64,000 bases of DNA, taken from Frateuria hangzhouensis. Lineage in GTDB: Bacteria > Pseudomonadota > Gammaproteobacteria > Xanthomonadales > Rhodanobacteraceae. The DNA lies in assembly GCF_026410505.1 (NCBI RefSeq), contig NZ_JAPMIU010000002.1:186001-250000 (forward strand). Direction: 5' to 3'. The position numbers and the translations under genes were made by a program. The notes under the pieces were generated by a model. That model had not been told where the DNA came from and searched no databases. It saw nothing but the letters and a program-made list of their open reading frames with translations. This document shows positions 1-7,350 of the stretch, one piece after another. Position 1 is the first letter of the stretch. Each line of letters opens with the position of its first letter.

Positions 1-1
1 C

Positions 2-742
2 CCGCAGGACATGTGGGACAAGCAGCTGATGCCGCTGGTGCAGAAGGCGCGCGAACAGTTGCCGGCAAGCTGGGTCGGCTGGCTGCCCGACAGCGTGGAC
101 GAGCTGCGCGTGATGGCCGCCGAGCTCACCCGCAAGCACGCCGCCAGCCTGCAACTGGCCGGCAAGGACACCGCACGCGGCTTCGCGCACATCATCATCG
201 GGCTGGTGCTGGGCGCGATCGTGGCGCTCAGTCACAGCACCCGTCCGGCGCACCAGGTCGGCCCGCTGGCGACGGCGCTGGGCCAGCGCTGCCACCGACT
301 GGCCGATGCGTTCCACAACATCGTGTTCGCGCAGATCAAGGTGTCGCTGATCAATACCGCGTTCACCGCGATCTTCCTGCTCGGCGCGCTGCCGCTGCTG
401 GACATCCACGTGCCGCTGGCCAAGACGCTGGTGGTGGTGACCTTCGTGGTCGGCCTGCTGCCGGTGATCGGCAACCTGATCTCCAACACCGCGGTGACCA
501 TCGCCGGCCTGTCGGTGTCGCTGGGCGTGGGCGTCGCCGCGCTGGTGTTCCTGATCCTGATCCACAAGCTGGAGTATTTCCTCAATGCGCGCATTGTCGG
601 CACCCAGATCCGCTCGCGCGCCTGGGAGCTGCTGATCGCGATGCTGGCGATGGAGGCGGCCTTCGGGCTGCCCGGGCTGGTCGCCGCGCCGATCTACTAC
701 GCCTACCTCAAGAGCGAGCTGGAAGGCGAGCGGCTGCTGTAA
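2..742 (+). CDS. AI-2E family transporter, C-terminal part (5' end outside window)
   Basis: The reading frame is open to the left edge, so the start codon lies upstream. About 246 residues are visible, whereas the family is usually about 350. Hydrophobic segments lie roughly at visible residues 60-80, 108-128, 134-158, 166-190 and 212-236. The C-terminal segment contains 'VVGLLPVIGNLISNT' and 'LEYFLNARIVG', both typical of the AI-2E/PerM transporter family (inner-membrane permeases of often unknown substrate; the AI-2 role is known for only some members). The gene ends 66 bases before the LysR start. Assignment rests on motif recall. The substrate cannot be inferred. Confidence 0.8.
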   Translation, partial: PQDMWDKQLMPLVQKAREQLPASWVGWLPDSVDELRVMAAELTRKHAASLQLAGKDTARGFAHIIIGLVLGAIVALSHSTRPAHQVGPLATALGQRCHRLADAFHNIVFAQIKVSLINTAFTAIFLLGALPLLDIHVPLAKTLVVVTFVVGLLPVIGNLISNTAVTIAGLSVSLGVGVAALVFLILIHKLEYFLNARIVGTQIRSRAWELLIAMLAMEAAFGLPGLVAAPIYYAYLKSELEGERLL

Positions 743-808
743 CGGCGGGCTTGGCCTATGCTGCATCCGGGGCGCCGTGGCCGCGGCGCAAGGGGAGCGG
801 AGTCCGCA

Positions 809-1711
809 ATGCGTCTGCGCCATATCGAACTGTTCCACGCCGTGCTGACCACCGGCAGCCTGACCGGTGCAGCGGACCTGCTGAACATCTCGCAGCCGGC
901 CGCCAGCAAGGCCCTGCAGCACGCCGAGCACCAGCTCGGCTTCGCCCTGTTCAACCGCGTGCGCGGGCGCCTGCAACTGACGCCCGAGGCGCTGCTGCTG
1001 CGCCATCGCGTGGAGAAGATCATCCAGGACCTGCACGACCTGCAGCGCCTCACCGCGAACCTCGGCCGCCCGGAAAGCCACCCTCTGCGGGTGACCTGCA
1101 CGCCGACGCTGGCGCAGGCGCTGGTGCTCGATGCGACCACGCTGTTGCGCCGGGACTTCCCGGACACGACCACGGAGCTGTTCACCCAGCACTCGGCGGA
1201 AATGTGCGAGTCGCTGATGCTGCACGAGGCCGACATCGGATTGACTTTGCAGGAAGCCTGTCATCCCGGCCTGCGCCAGGAGCCGCTGTGCCGCGGCCAC
1301 GTCATGGTCATCGCGCCGCCGGGCTGGTGGCCCGAGGCGGCGCTTGCGCAACCGCTGCCGGTGGCCGAGCTGGCCGGGCAGCCAATGATCGGCATCGCGG
1401 TGCAGGATGCGCTGGGGCGCATGCTGCAGAACCACCTGGCCCAGGTGGAGCCTGCGCCGCGGACTTCCGTCTGGGTACAGACCTACCAGCTTGCCTACGC
1501 GCTGGTGGCGCAGGGCGAGGGCCTGGCCCTGGTCGACCCGTTCACCGCCTCGCGCGACGGCGGCCAGGCCGTGCAGACGCGCCCGCTCAAGCTGCAACTG
1601 GACATCGTGCTGTACGCGCTCTACCGGCTGGAAAGCCCGTTGAACCCGGTGCAGCGGCACTTCCTGGACCAGGTGCGGGAGCTCGCCGAACAGGTGCTGG
1701 CGCCAGCCTGA
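809..1711 (+). CDS. LysR-family transcriptional regulator, candidate regulator of the ggt-dgcNA-gltS cluster
   Basis: This is a 300-residue protein of standard LysR length. Residues 1-60 form the winged helix-turn-helix ('LTGAADLLNISQPAASKAL'), followed by a linker helix and a type 2 periplasmic-binding-like effector domain from about residue 90. The ATG at 809 was chosen because a purine-rich GGGGAGCGGAG sits just upstream and the HTH begins at the usual distance. An in-frame ATG at 758 would add residues unlike the family. The gene lies in the same direction as, and about 500 bases before, ggt-dgcN-dgcA-gltS. LysR-type regulators of D-glutamate catabolism are known next to dgcN/dgcA in marine bacteria, so a role in sensing D-Glu or N-acetyl-Glu is a reasonable inference, not shown. 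Confidence 0.85.
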   Translation: MRLRHIELFHAVLTTGSLTGAADLLNISQPAASKALQHAEHQLGFALFNRVRGRLQLTPEALLLRHRVEKIIQDLHDLQRLTANLGRPESHPLRVTCTPTLAQALVLDATTLLRRDFPDTTTELFTQHSAEMCESLMLHEADIGLTLQEACHPGLRQEPLCRGHVMVIAPPGWWPEAALAQPLPVAELAGQPMIGIAVQDALGRMLQNHLAQVEPAPRTSVWVQTYQLAYALVAQGEGLALVDPFTASRDGGQAVQTRPLKLQLDIVLYALYRLESPLNPVQRHFLDQVRELAEQVLAPA

Positions 1712-2212
1712 GGGCGCGGTCGCGGCTGGGACGGTCCCACACCGCCGCCACGTGCTGCCATGCGCCGTGCCCGGCTCCGGCGGGTGGCGCGCCTCCCGCA
1801 CCGGATCGGCCGTGCGCGGCCCGCAGTGCGCTTTGCAGCTCACTGTCGACCTCGACCTCGACCTCGGTCGCGGTCGACTCCCTCGCCGACCATGGCGCAG
1901 CAACCTGCAGTACAGCGGCATCGCCTGTTTCACCAAGGCCGGCAACGTGCGGGGGCATCGACATCGTCTCCAGCGACCGCAGCGACCCGATCACCGGCAT
2001 CCGGCCGACCCACGGCGTCCGATGCGGCGCGATCTCCGCGCGCCTCGACCGCAGCGCCTCCAGGCTACTGGCCGGCGGACCCGCGATATCCGGCGAGGCC
2101 CGTCCGGGACGCCGGGGCCACAACCACCAGTTATGCATCGTGCCGGTCTTTTCATTGGTGGCGCCCGGCCGCCCTTAACTATCCTCCAGCCATCCTCCGG
2201 AGGAACGATGGG
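1712..2212. other. 500-base intergenic region before ggt, possible decayed coding sequence
   Basis: No intact gene is convincing here. From 1845 to 1877 there is a short run of GACCTC/GGTCGC hexamers. Between about 1893 and 2000 two different forward frames, joined by a frame change near 1952, read like protein ('NLQYSGIACFTKAGNV' then 'IDIVSSDRSDPITGIR'). This suggests a fragment of a broken gene of unknown family. A strong ribosome binding site for ggt (GGAGGA, 2199-2204) closes the region. Promoter and operator elements for ggt should lie here, but I cannot place them. Confidence 0.4.
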
Positions 2213-3970
2213 ATGACCGATCCAAGCGGGCGACGTCTTCATGCGCCGACGACCGGCCACACGGCGATACCACGACGGGGCCGGCGCTGGCGGTATGGCG
2301 TGCTGGCGGTGGCGCTGGTCCTGTCCGCGCCGCAGGCGCAGGCGCAGGATGCGGCCGGGCAACGCACCGCGGCGATCGCCAGCGCCAACGCGCTGGCCAC
2401 CGAAGCCGGCTTCGAGACACTGGCCCGCGGCGGCAACGCGGTCGACGCGGCGATCGCAGTGGGCACCGCATTGTCGGTGGTGCAACCGGAGTCCTCGGGC
2501 ATGGGCGGCGGCTTCCTGGCGGTGATCCACGACGCGGCCACCGGCAAGAACACCTTCATCGATGCACGCGAAATGGCGCCGCAGGCGGTCAGCTCGGCCG
2601 ACTACCTCAAGGCCGACGGCACGCCCAACCGCGACACCTCGCTCAACGGGCCGCTCGCCGCCGGCATTCCCGGCTTCCCCGCGGGGGTGGCCTACATGGC
2701 CGGCAAGTACGGCAAGCTGCCGCTGGCCGAATCGCTGCGGCCGGCGATCCGGCTGGCCGAGCAGGGCTTTCATCCCAGCGGCGCGCTGGTGCGTTCGATC
2801 CAGCACAAGAGCGAAGTGTTGCGGCGCTACCCGGCATCCCGGGCCAAGTTCATGCCGGGCGGCAAGCTGCCGCAGGCCGACGGCATCTTCCGCGACCCAG
2901 GCCAGGCGCGCACTCTCAAAGCGTTGGCCCGCAACGGCGCGGACGGCTTCTACAAGGGCGCGGTGGCGAAGGAACTGGTGCGCGCGGTGCGCGCCGCCGG
3001 CGGCACCTGGACGCTCGCGGACCTGGCCAGCTACCGCGCCAAAGAGCGCACGCCGATCGTGCTCGACTACGCCGGCTACAAGGTGGTCACGGCACCGCCG
3101 CCGTCCTCCGGCGGCGTGGCGGTGGCCGAGATGCTGAACATCCTGGCGCCGATCGACCTTTCCCGGCTCGACCAGGCCCATCGCATCCACTGGCTGGTCG
3201 AGGCGATGCGCCGCGCCTTCCGCGACCACAACGAATACCTGGGCGACCCGGACTTCGTGAAGGTGCCGATGGACATGCTGCTCTCGCCGTACTACGCCGA
3301 TGGCCTGCGCCAGAGCATCCTGCCCGACCGCGCCACCAAGTCGTCCTGGCTGCCGTCGGTGCACGCGGCCACGCCCGGCATGCACACCACCCATTATTCG
3401 ATCATCGACGCCGACGGCAACATGGTCTCGATGACCGCCACGGTCAACACCTCGCTGGGCTCGAGCTTCGTCGCCGGCAACACCGGCATCCTGCTCAACA
3501 ACGAGATGGACGACTTCGCGCTGGTGCCGGGCAAACCCAACGCTTTCGGCCTGCTCGGCGGCAGCGCCAACGCGCCGGTCGGCGGCAAGCGAATGCTGTC
3601 GTCGATGACGCCCAGTTTCGTGATCGGCAAGGAGCGGCTCGCGGTGATCGGCTCGCCCGGCGGCTCGACCATCATCACCCAGGTGTTCGGCGCCATCCTC
3701 GCCTTCATCGACGGCAAGGATGCCGGCCAGATTACCGCGCAGAAGCGCATCCACCACCAGTTCATGCCCGACCGCATCGACATCGAAAGGGGCAGCGACC
3801 TCCCCGCCGGCGTGATCGCCAAGCTCAAGGCGATGGGCTACGAGATCAACGACGACGACTCGTGGGGCAACATGAACGTGGTGGTCTGGGACCGCCGCAC
3901 CGGCGTGAAGACCGCCGCCAGCGACCCGCGCAACCCCAACGGCCTGGGCAAGGTCGACACCGTCCACTGA
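2213..3970 (+). CDS. ggt: Gamma-glutamyltransferase (gamma-glutamyltranspeptidase) precursor
   Basis: GGT hydrolyses or transfers the gamma-glutamyl group of glutathione and other gamma-glutamyl compounds. The proenzyme cleaves itself before a catalytic Thr. The protein has 585 residues, close to the family norm. Residues about 27-45 form a hydrophobic signal ending in 'APQAQAQDA', so it should be exported to the periplasm. The autoprocessing site is 'HTTHYS' near residue 392, where the first Thr is the expected nucleophile. 'SGMGGGFL' and 'SPGGSTIITQV' are also typical. The start at 2213 lies 8 bases after GGAGGA; a second ATG at 2208 is out of frame. The gene heads a cluster with dgcN, dgcA and gltS, which suggests it supplies glutamate, possibly D-glutamate, from gamma-linked peptides. 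Confidence 0.95.
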   Translation: MTDPSGRRLHAPTTGHTAIPRRGRRWRYGVLAVALVLSAPQAQAQDAAGQRTAAIASANALATEAGFETLARGGNAVDAAIAVGTALSVVQPESSGMGGGFLAVIHDAATGKNTFIDAREMAPQAVSSADYLKADGTPNRDTSLNGPLAAGIPGFPAGVAYMAGKYGKLPLAESLRPAIRLAEQGFHPSGALVRSIQHKSEVLRRYPASRAKFMPGGKLPQADGIFRDPGQARTLKALARNGADGFYKGAVAKELVRAVRAAGGTWTLADLASYRAKERTPIVLDYAGYKVVTAPPPSSGGVAVAEMLNILAPIDLSRLDQAHRIHWLVEAMRRAFRDHNEYLGDPDFVKVPMDMLLSPYYADGLRQSILPDRATKSSWLPSVHAATPGMHTTHYSIIDADGNMVSMTATVNTSLGSSFVAGNTGILLNNEMDDFALVPGKPNAFGLLGGSANAPVGGKRMLSSMTPSFVIGKERLAVIGSPGGSTIITQVFGAILAFIDGKDAGQITAQKRIHHQFMPDRIDIERGSDLPAGVIAKLKAMGYEINDDDSWGNMNVVVWDRRTGVKTAASDPRNPNGLGKVDTVH

Positions 3971-4085
3971 AGAGCGCGGGCCCGCACCGCCCGGCACCCG
4001 GCCACTCCTCCCCCTGGCCGCACGGCGGCCGGTGCGGGCCCCCCCACTGGTCGACGGCCCCCGCCGTCATTCGGAGCAATCTTTC

Positions 4086-5129
4086 ATGTCCCACCACGGC
4101 GATGCGGCCCCGTCCGGTCACTGGGGCCCGCCCTACCTGCTCTACCTGGGCAACCCGGCTGATGACCTGGCCATCAAGACCGCCCGTGGCGTCGCCTACT
4201 GGCGCCCGGACTGGTGCGTGGGCCAGTACCGCCACCCCGACTGCCGGCTGACGCTGGGACTGCCCGACATGGACATGGCGCAGGCCAGGGCCTGCGGCGC
4301 CAGGACGATGCTGATCGGCACCGCCAACGCCGGCGGCACGATGGCGGCGGAGATCGTCGCCGACGCCATCGCGGCGCTCGATGCCGGGCTCAACGTGGTG
4401 GCCGGGCTGCACCACAAGCTGCGCAGCCACCCGGACATCGCCGCCGCCGCGCAGCGCAACGGCCGCACGCTGTTCGACGCGCGCGACCCGGCGCCCGGCA
4501 TCCCGGTCGGCAATGGCCGCCCGCGCGCCGGCCGGCGCCTGCTTACCGTGGGCACGGACTGTTCGGTCGGCAAGATGTACACCACGCTGGCGCTGGAGCG
4601 TGCCATGCAGCGGCGCGGGCTGGCGGCGGATTTCCGCGCCACCGGGCAGACCGGGATCTTCGTCGCCGGGGCCGGGGTGCCGATCGACGCGGTCGTGGCC
4701 GACTTCATCTCCGGCGGCGCCGAATGGATCTCGCCCGCGCGCGACGACGGCGGCTGGGACCTGATCGAGGGGCAGGGCTCGCTGTTCCATCCGTCCTACG
4801 CCGGCGTGTCGCTGGGCCTGCTGCACGGCTCGCAACCGGACGCGCTGGTGCTCTGCCACGAGCCCACCCGCCGCCACATGCGCGGCCTGCCGCACTATCC
4901 GATACCGGAGCTCAAGCCGTGCCTGGAAGCCAACCTGGCGGCGGCGCGCCTGACCAACCCGGCGGTGCGGGCGGTCGGCGTGGCGCTCAATACCTCGGCG
5001 ATGCCGGCGGCGGAGGCCGAAGCGCTGTGCCGGCAGATCGGCCAGGAGCTCGGACTGCCCTGCCAGGACCCGGTCACCATGGGCGTCGACGCGATCGTGG
5101 ACCACCTGCTCGCATGCTTCGCGAACTGA
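4086..5129 (+). CDS. dgcN: DUF1611 protein, DgcN (D-glutamate N-acetyltransferase)
   Basis: This 347-residue protein is of the DUF1611 family. It has an N-terminal alpha/beta domain and a P-loop-like motif 'GTDCSVGKMYTTL' near residues 155-167. 'RATGQTGIF', 'ISGGAEWISPA' and 'DLIEGQGSLFHPSYAG' are all hallmark blocks. In characterised bacteria DgcN acetylates D-glutamate to N-acetyl-D-glutamate, and its partner DgcA epimerises this to N-acetyl-L-glutamate. The ATG at 4086 was chosen over the open frame from 4032 because homologous sequence begins there and a weak GGAG-type site precedes it. It overlaps dgcA by 16 bases, which indicates coupled translation. The exact substrate here is inferred from the gene pair. 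Confidence 0.85.
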   Translation: MSHHGDAAPSGHWGPPYLLYLGNPADDLAIKTARGVAYWRPDWCVGQYRHPDCRLTLGLPDMDMAQARACGARTMLIGTANAGGTMAAEIVADAIAALDAGLNVVAGLHHKLRSHPDIAAAAQRNGRTLFDARDPAPGIPVGNGRPRAGRRLLTVGTDCSVGKMYTTLALERAMQRRGLAADFRATGQTGIFVAGAGVPIDAVVADFISGGAEWISPARDDGGWDLIEGQGSLFHPSYAGVSLGLLHGSQPDALVLCHEPTRRHMRGLPHYPIPELKPCLEANLAAARLTNPAVRAVGVALNTSAMPAAEAEALCRQIGQELGLPCQDPVTMGVDAIVDHLLACFAN

Positions 5130-6100
5130 GGGTCTCCCGCCGAAGTTTTCCGCTGGTGGCGCCTTTCCGCATCGCGCGGGGCATCAAGCACGTCGCCAGG
5201 GTGGTCACGGTGGAGCTGTGCCAGGGCGCCATGACCGGGCGCGGCGAGGCGGTGCCCTATGCCCGCTACGGCGAATCGATGGACTCGGTGCTCGCCCAGA
5301 TCGAGGGGCTGCGCGCCGAACTGGCCGCCGGGATGGGCCGCGACGAGCTGCAGGCACGTTTGCCGGCCGGGGCCGCGCGCAACGCACTCGACACGGCGAT
5401 GTGGGATCTCGAATCGCAATTGAGCGCGGTACCGGTGTGGGCGCGGCTGGCGCGCCCGCCACGCGCCGCGCTGGTCAGCGCGATCACCCTGGGCATCGAC
5501 ACGCCCGAGCGCATGGGCGAAGCGGCGGCGCGGCTCGGCAGCGCCAGGCTGATCAAGATCAAGGTCGACGCCAGTGACCCGGCCGCGCGCATCGCGGCGG
5601 TGCGCGCCGCGGCGCCGGACGCCCGGCTGATCGTCGATCCGAACGAAAGCTGGGATGTCGATCTGCTGCGCCAGATGCAGCCGGCGCTCGAACGCACGCG
5701 CGTGGACCTGCTGGAGCAGCCGCTGCCGGCCGACGCGGACGAGGCCCTGCTCGGCTTCGACAGCTGCGTGCCGATCTGCGCCGACGAGGCCTGCCACGTC
5801 ACCGCCGACCTGCCGCGGCTGCGCGATCGCTACCAGGCGGTCAACATCAAGCTGGACAAGACCGGCGGTTTGACCGAAGCATGGCGGCTGTTGCGCGCCG
5901 CGCGCGCGGAGGGCTTCCGGATCATGGTCGGCTGCATGGTGTGTTCGTCGCTGGGCATCACGCCGGCGCTGGAAATCGCGCGTGAGGCGGAGTTCATCGA
6001 CCTGGACGGACCGCTGTGGCTGCAGGACGACTACCCCGGCGGCGTGAGCCTGCGCGAAGGCCGGCTCACGCCGCCGGCGCCGGCGTTCTGGGGCGGATGA
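5114..6100 (+). CDS. dgcA: Enolase-superfamily epimerase, DgcA (N-acetyl-D-glutamate racemase; dipeptide-epimerase-like)
   Basis: This 328-residue member of the muconate-lactonizing subgroup of the enolase superfamily resembles L-Ala-D/L-Glu epimerases. The catalytic set is complete: the KxK pair Lys148/Lys150 in 'LIKIKVDA', metal ligands Asp175 ('IVDPNESW'), Glu201 ('LLEQPLPAD') and Asp224 ('CADEAC'), and the opposite base Lys246 ('IKLDKTGG'). The start ATG at 5114 lies inside the end of dgcN. Next to a dgcN gene, the expected role is interconversion of N-acetyl-D- and L-glutamate. A role as a murein-peptide Ala-Glu epimerase is the main alternative and would still fit recovery of D-glutamate. 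Confidence 0.85.
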   Translation: MLRELRVSRRSFPLVAPFRIARGIKHVARVVTVELCQGAMTGRGEAVPYARYGESMDSVLAQIEGLRAELAAGMGRDELQARLPAGAARNALDTAMWDLESQLSAVPVWARLARPPRAALVSAITLGIDTPERMGEAAARLGSARLIKIKVDASDPAARIAAVRAAAPDARLIVDPNESWDVDLLRQMQPALERTRVDLLEQPLPADADEALLGFDSCVPICADEACHVTADLPRLRDRYQAVNIKLDKTGGLTEAWRLLRAARAEGFRIMVGCMVCSSLGITPALEIAREAEFIDLDGPLWLQDDYPGGVSLREGRLTPPAPAFWGG

Positions 6101-6125
6101 GCATGGTCGTCGCGGGAGGGGTCGC

Positions 6126-7334
6126 ATGCTGACGCTCGATCCGGTGCAGACGGTGGCCTGCGGCGGCCTGTTCCTGATGGTCGGCTATGCGATCCGCCGG
6201 CGCGTGCCGCTGCTGGCGCGCTTCAGCATCCCGGCGCCGGTGATCGGTGGCCTGCTGGTGGCGTTGGCGCTGCTCGCCTGCCGCCAGTGGAACCTGACGC
6301 CGGTACGCTTCGACACCGCGTTGCAACAGCCGCTGATGATCGCCTTCTTCACCAGCATCGGCTTCAACGCGAGCGCGACGCTACTGAAGGTTGGCGGTCG
6401 CCAGATCGTGCTGTTCCTGGCCCTGGCCAGCGTGCTGGCGGTAGTACAGAACGTGGTGGGCATCGGCCTGGCCAGCGCGTTCGGGCTGCCGCCGCTGTTC
6501 GGCGTGCTCACCGGATCGGTCACGCTCACCGGCGGTCCGGCCACCGGGCTGGCGTTCGCGCCGCTGTTCACCGAGGCCGGCGTGTCCGGAGCCCCTAGCG
6601 TGGCGCTGGCCAACGCGATGGCCGGCATCATCTGCGGTTCGGTGATCGGCGCGCCGCTGGCGACGCTGTTGATCGAACGCTGCCGCCTGCGCACGCCGCA
6701 TGCGGCCGGTGGCGCGCCGTCCACATCGCCGGTGGCGCCCGTTGCGGCCGCGAGCACCGGCAGCCAGGAAGCGCAGGCGTTCGCCGGGCTGCGCAGCTTC
6801 GTGCTCGTGCTGCTGGCCATGGGCATCGGTGGCTGGATCAGCGACGGCATCGGCGCGCTGGGCGTCACCCTTCCCAGCTACATCGGCGCCATGCTGGTGG
6901 GCGCGCTGATCCGCAATATCGACGACCGCCGCGGCTGGTTCGGCCTGTCGGAACGCAGCCTCGACATCATCGGCAGCGCGTCGTTGTCGCTGTTCCTGGT
7001 CGTCGCGCTGATGAACCTGCACCTGTGGGACCTTGCGGGCCTGGCGCTGCCGCTGCTGGCCGGCCTGGCCGTGCAGACGCTGCTGGTGGTGGGGTTCTGC
7101 GCTTGGCCGCTGCTGCGGCTGATGGGGCGCGACTACGACGCGGCGGTGATGGCCGGCGGCTTCGCCGGCTTCATGCTCGGCACCACGGCCAACGCGGTGG
7201 CGGTGATGGGTTCGCTGACCGAGCGCTACGGCCCGGCGCCGCGCGCGTTCCTGGTGGCGCCGATCGTCGGCGCGTTCCTGATCGACTTCACCAACGCCAT
7301 CATCATCACGGCCTTCGTCAACGGCTGGACGTGA
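6126..7334 (+). CDS. gltS: Sodium/glutamate symporter GltS
   Basis: This 402-residue polytopic membrane protein is of the GltS (ESS) family, which imports glutamate with Na+ and in E. coli accepts both L- and D-glutamate. About ten membrane segments are visible. The paired pore-loop motif appears in both halves: 'TGGPATGLAFAP' near residue 137 and 'GFMLGTTANAVAVM' near residue 350. The ATG at 6126 follows GGGAGGGG at about 8 bases and begins 26 bases after dgcA ends, consistent with one operon. It supplies the uptake step that matches the periplasmic GGT and the cytoplasmic DgcN/DgcA. It ends 16 bases from the convergent rep gene. Confidence 0.93.
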   Translation: MLTLDPVQTVACGGLFLMVGYAIRRRVPLLARFSIPAPVIGGLLVALALLACRQWNLTPVRFDTALQQPLMIAFFTSIGFNASATLLKVGGRQIVLFLALASVLAVVQNVVGIGLASAFGLPPLFGVLTGSVTLTGGPATGLAFAPLFTEAGVSGAPSVALANAMAGIICGSVIGAPLATLLIERCRLRTPHAAGGAPSTSPVAPVAAASTGSQEAQAFAGLRSFVLVLLAMGIGGWISDGIGALGVTLPSYIGAMLVGALIRNIDDRRGWFGLSERSLDIIGSASLSLFLVVALMNLHLWDLAGLALPLLAGLAVQTLLVVGFCAWPLLRLMGRDYDAAVMAGGFAGFMLGTTANAVAVMGSLTERYGPAPRAFLVAPIVGAFLIDFTNAIIITAFVNGWT

Positions 7335-7350
7335 GGCGGGTAGCGCAGCG

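Noticed and set aside
1991-3997. Long minus-strand open frame opposite ggt
   Set aside because: The plus strand carries a complete GGT with catalytic residues. The minus-strand product is a low-complexity His/Arg/Val/Gly shadow.
7335-7350. Terminator between gltS and rep
   Set aside because: Only 16 bases separate the convergent stops and no clean stem with a T run is visible.
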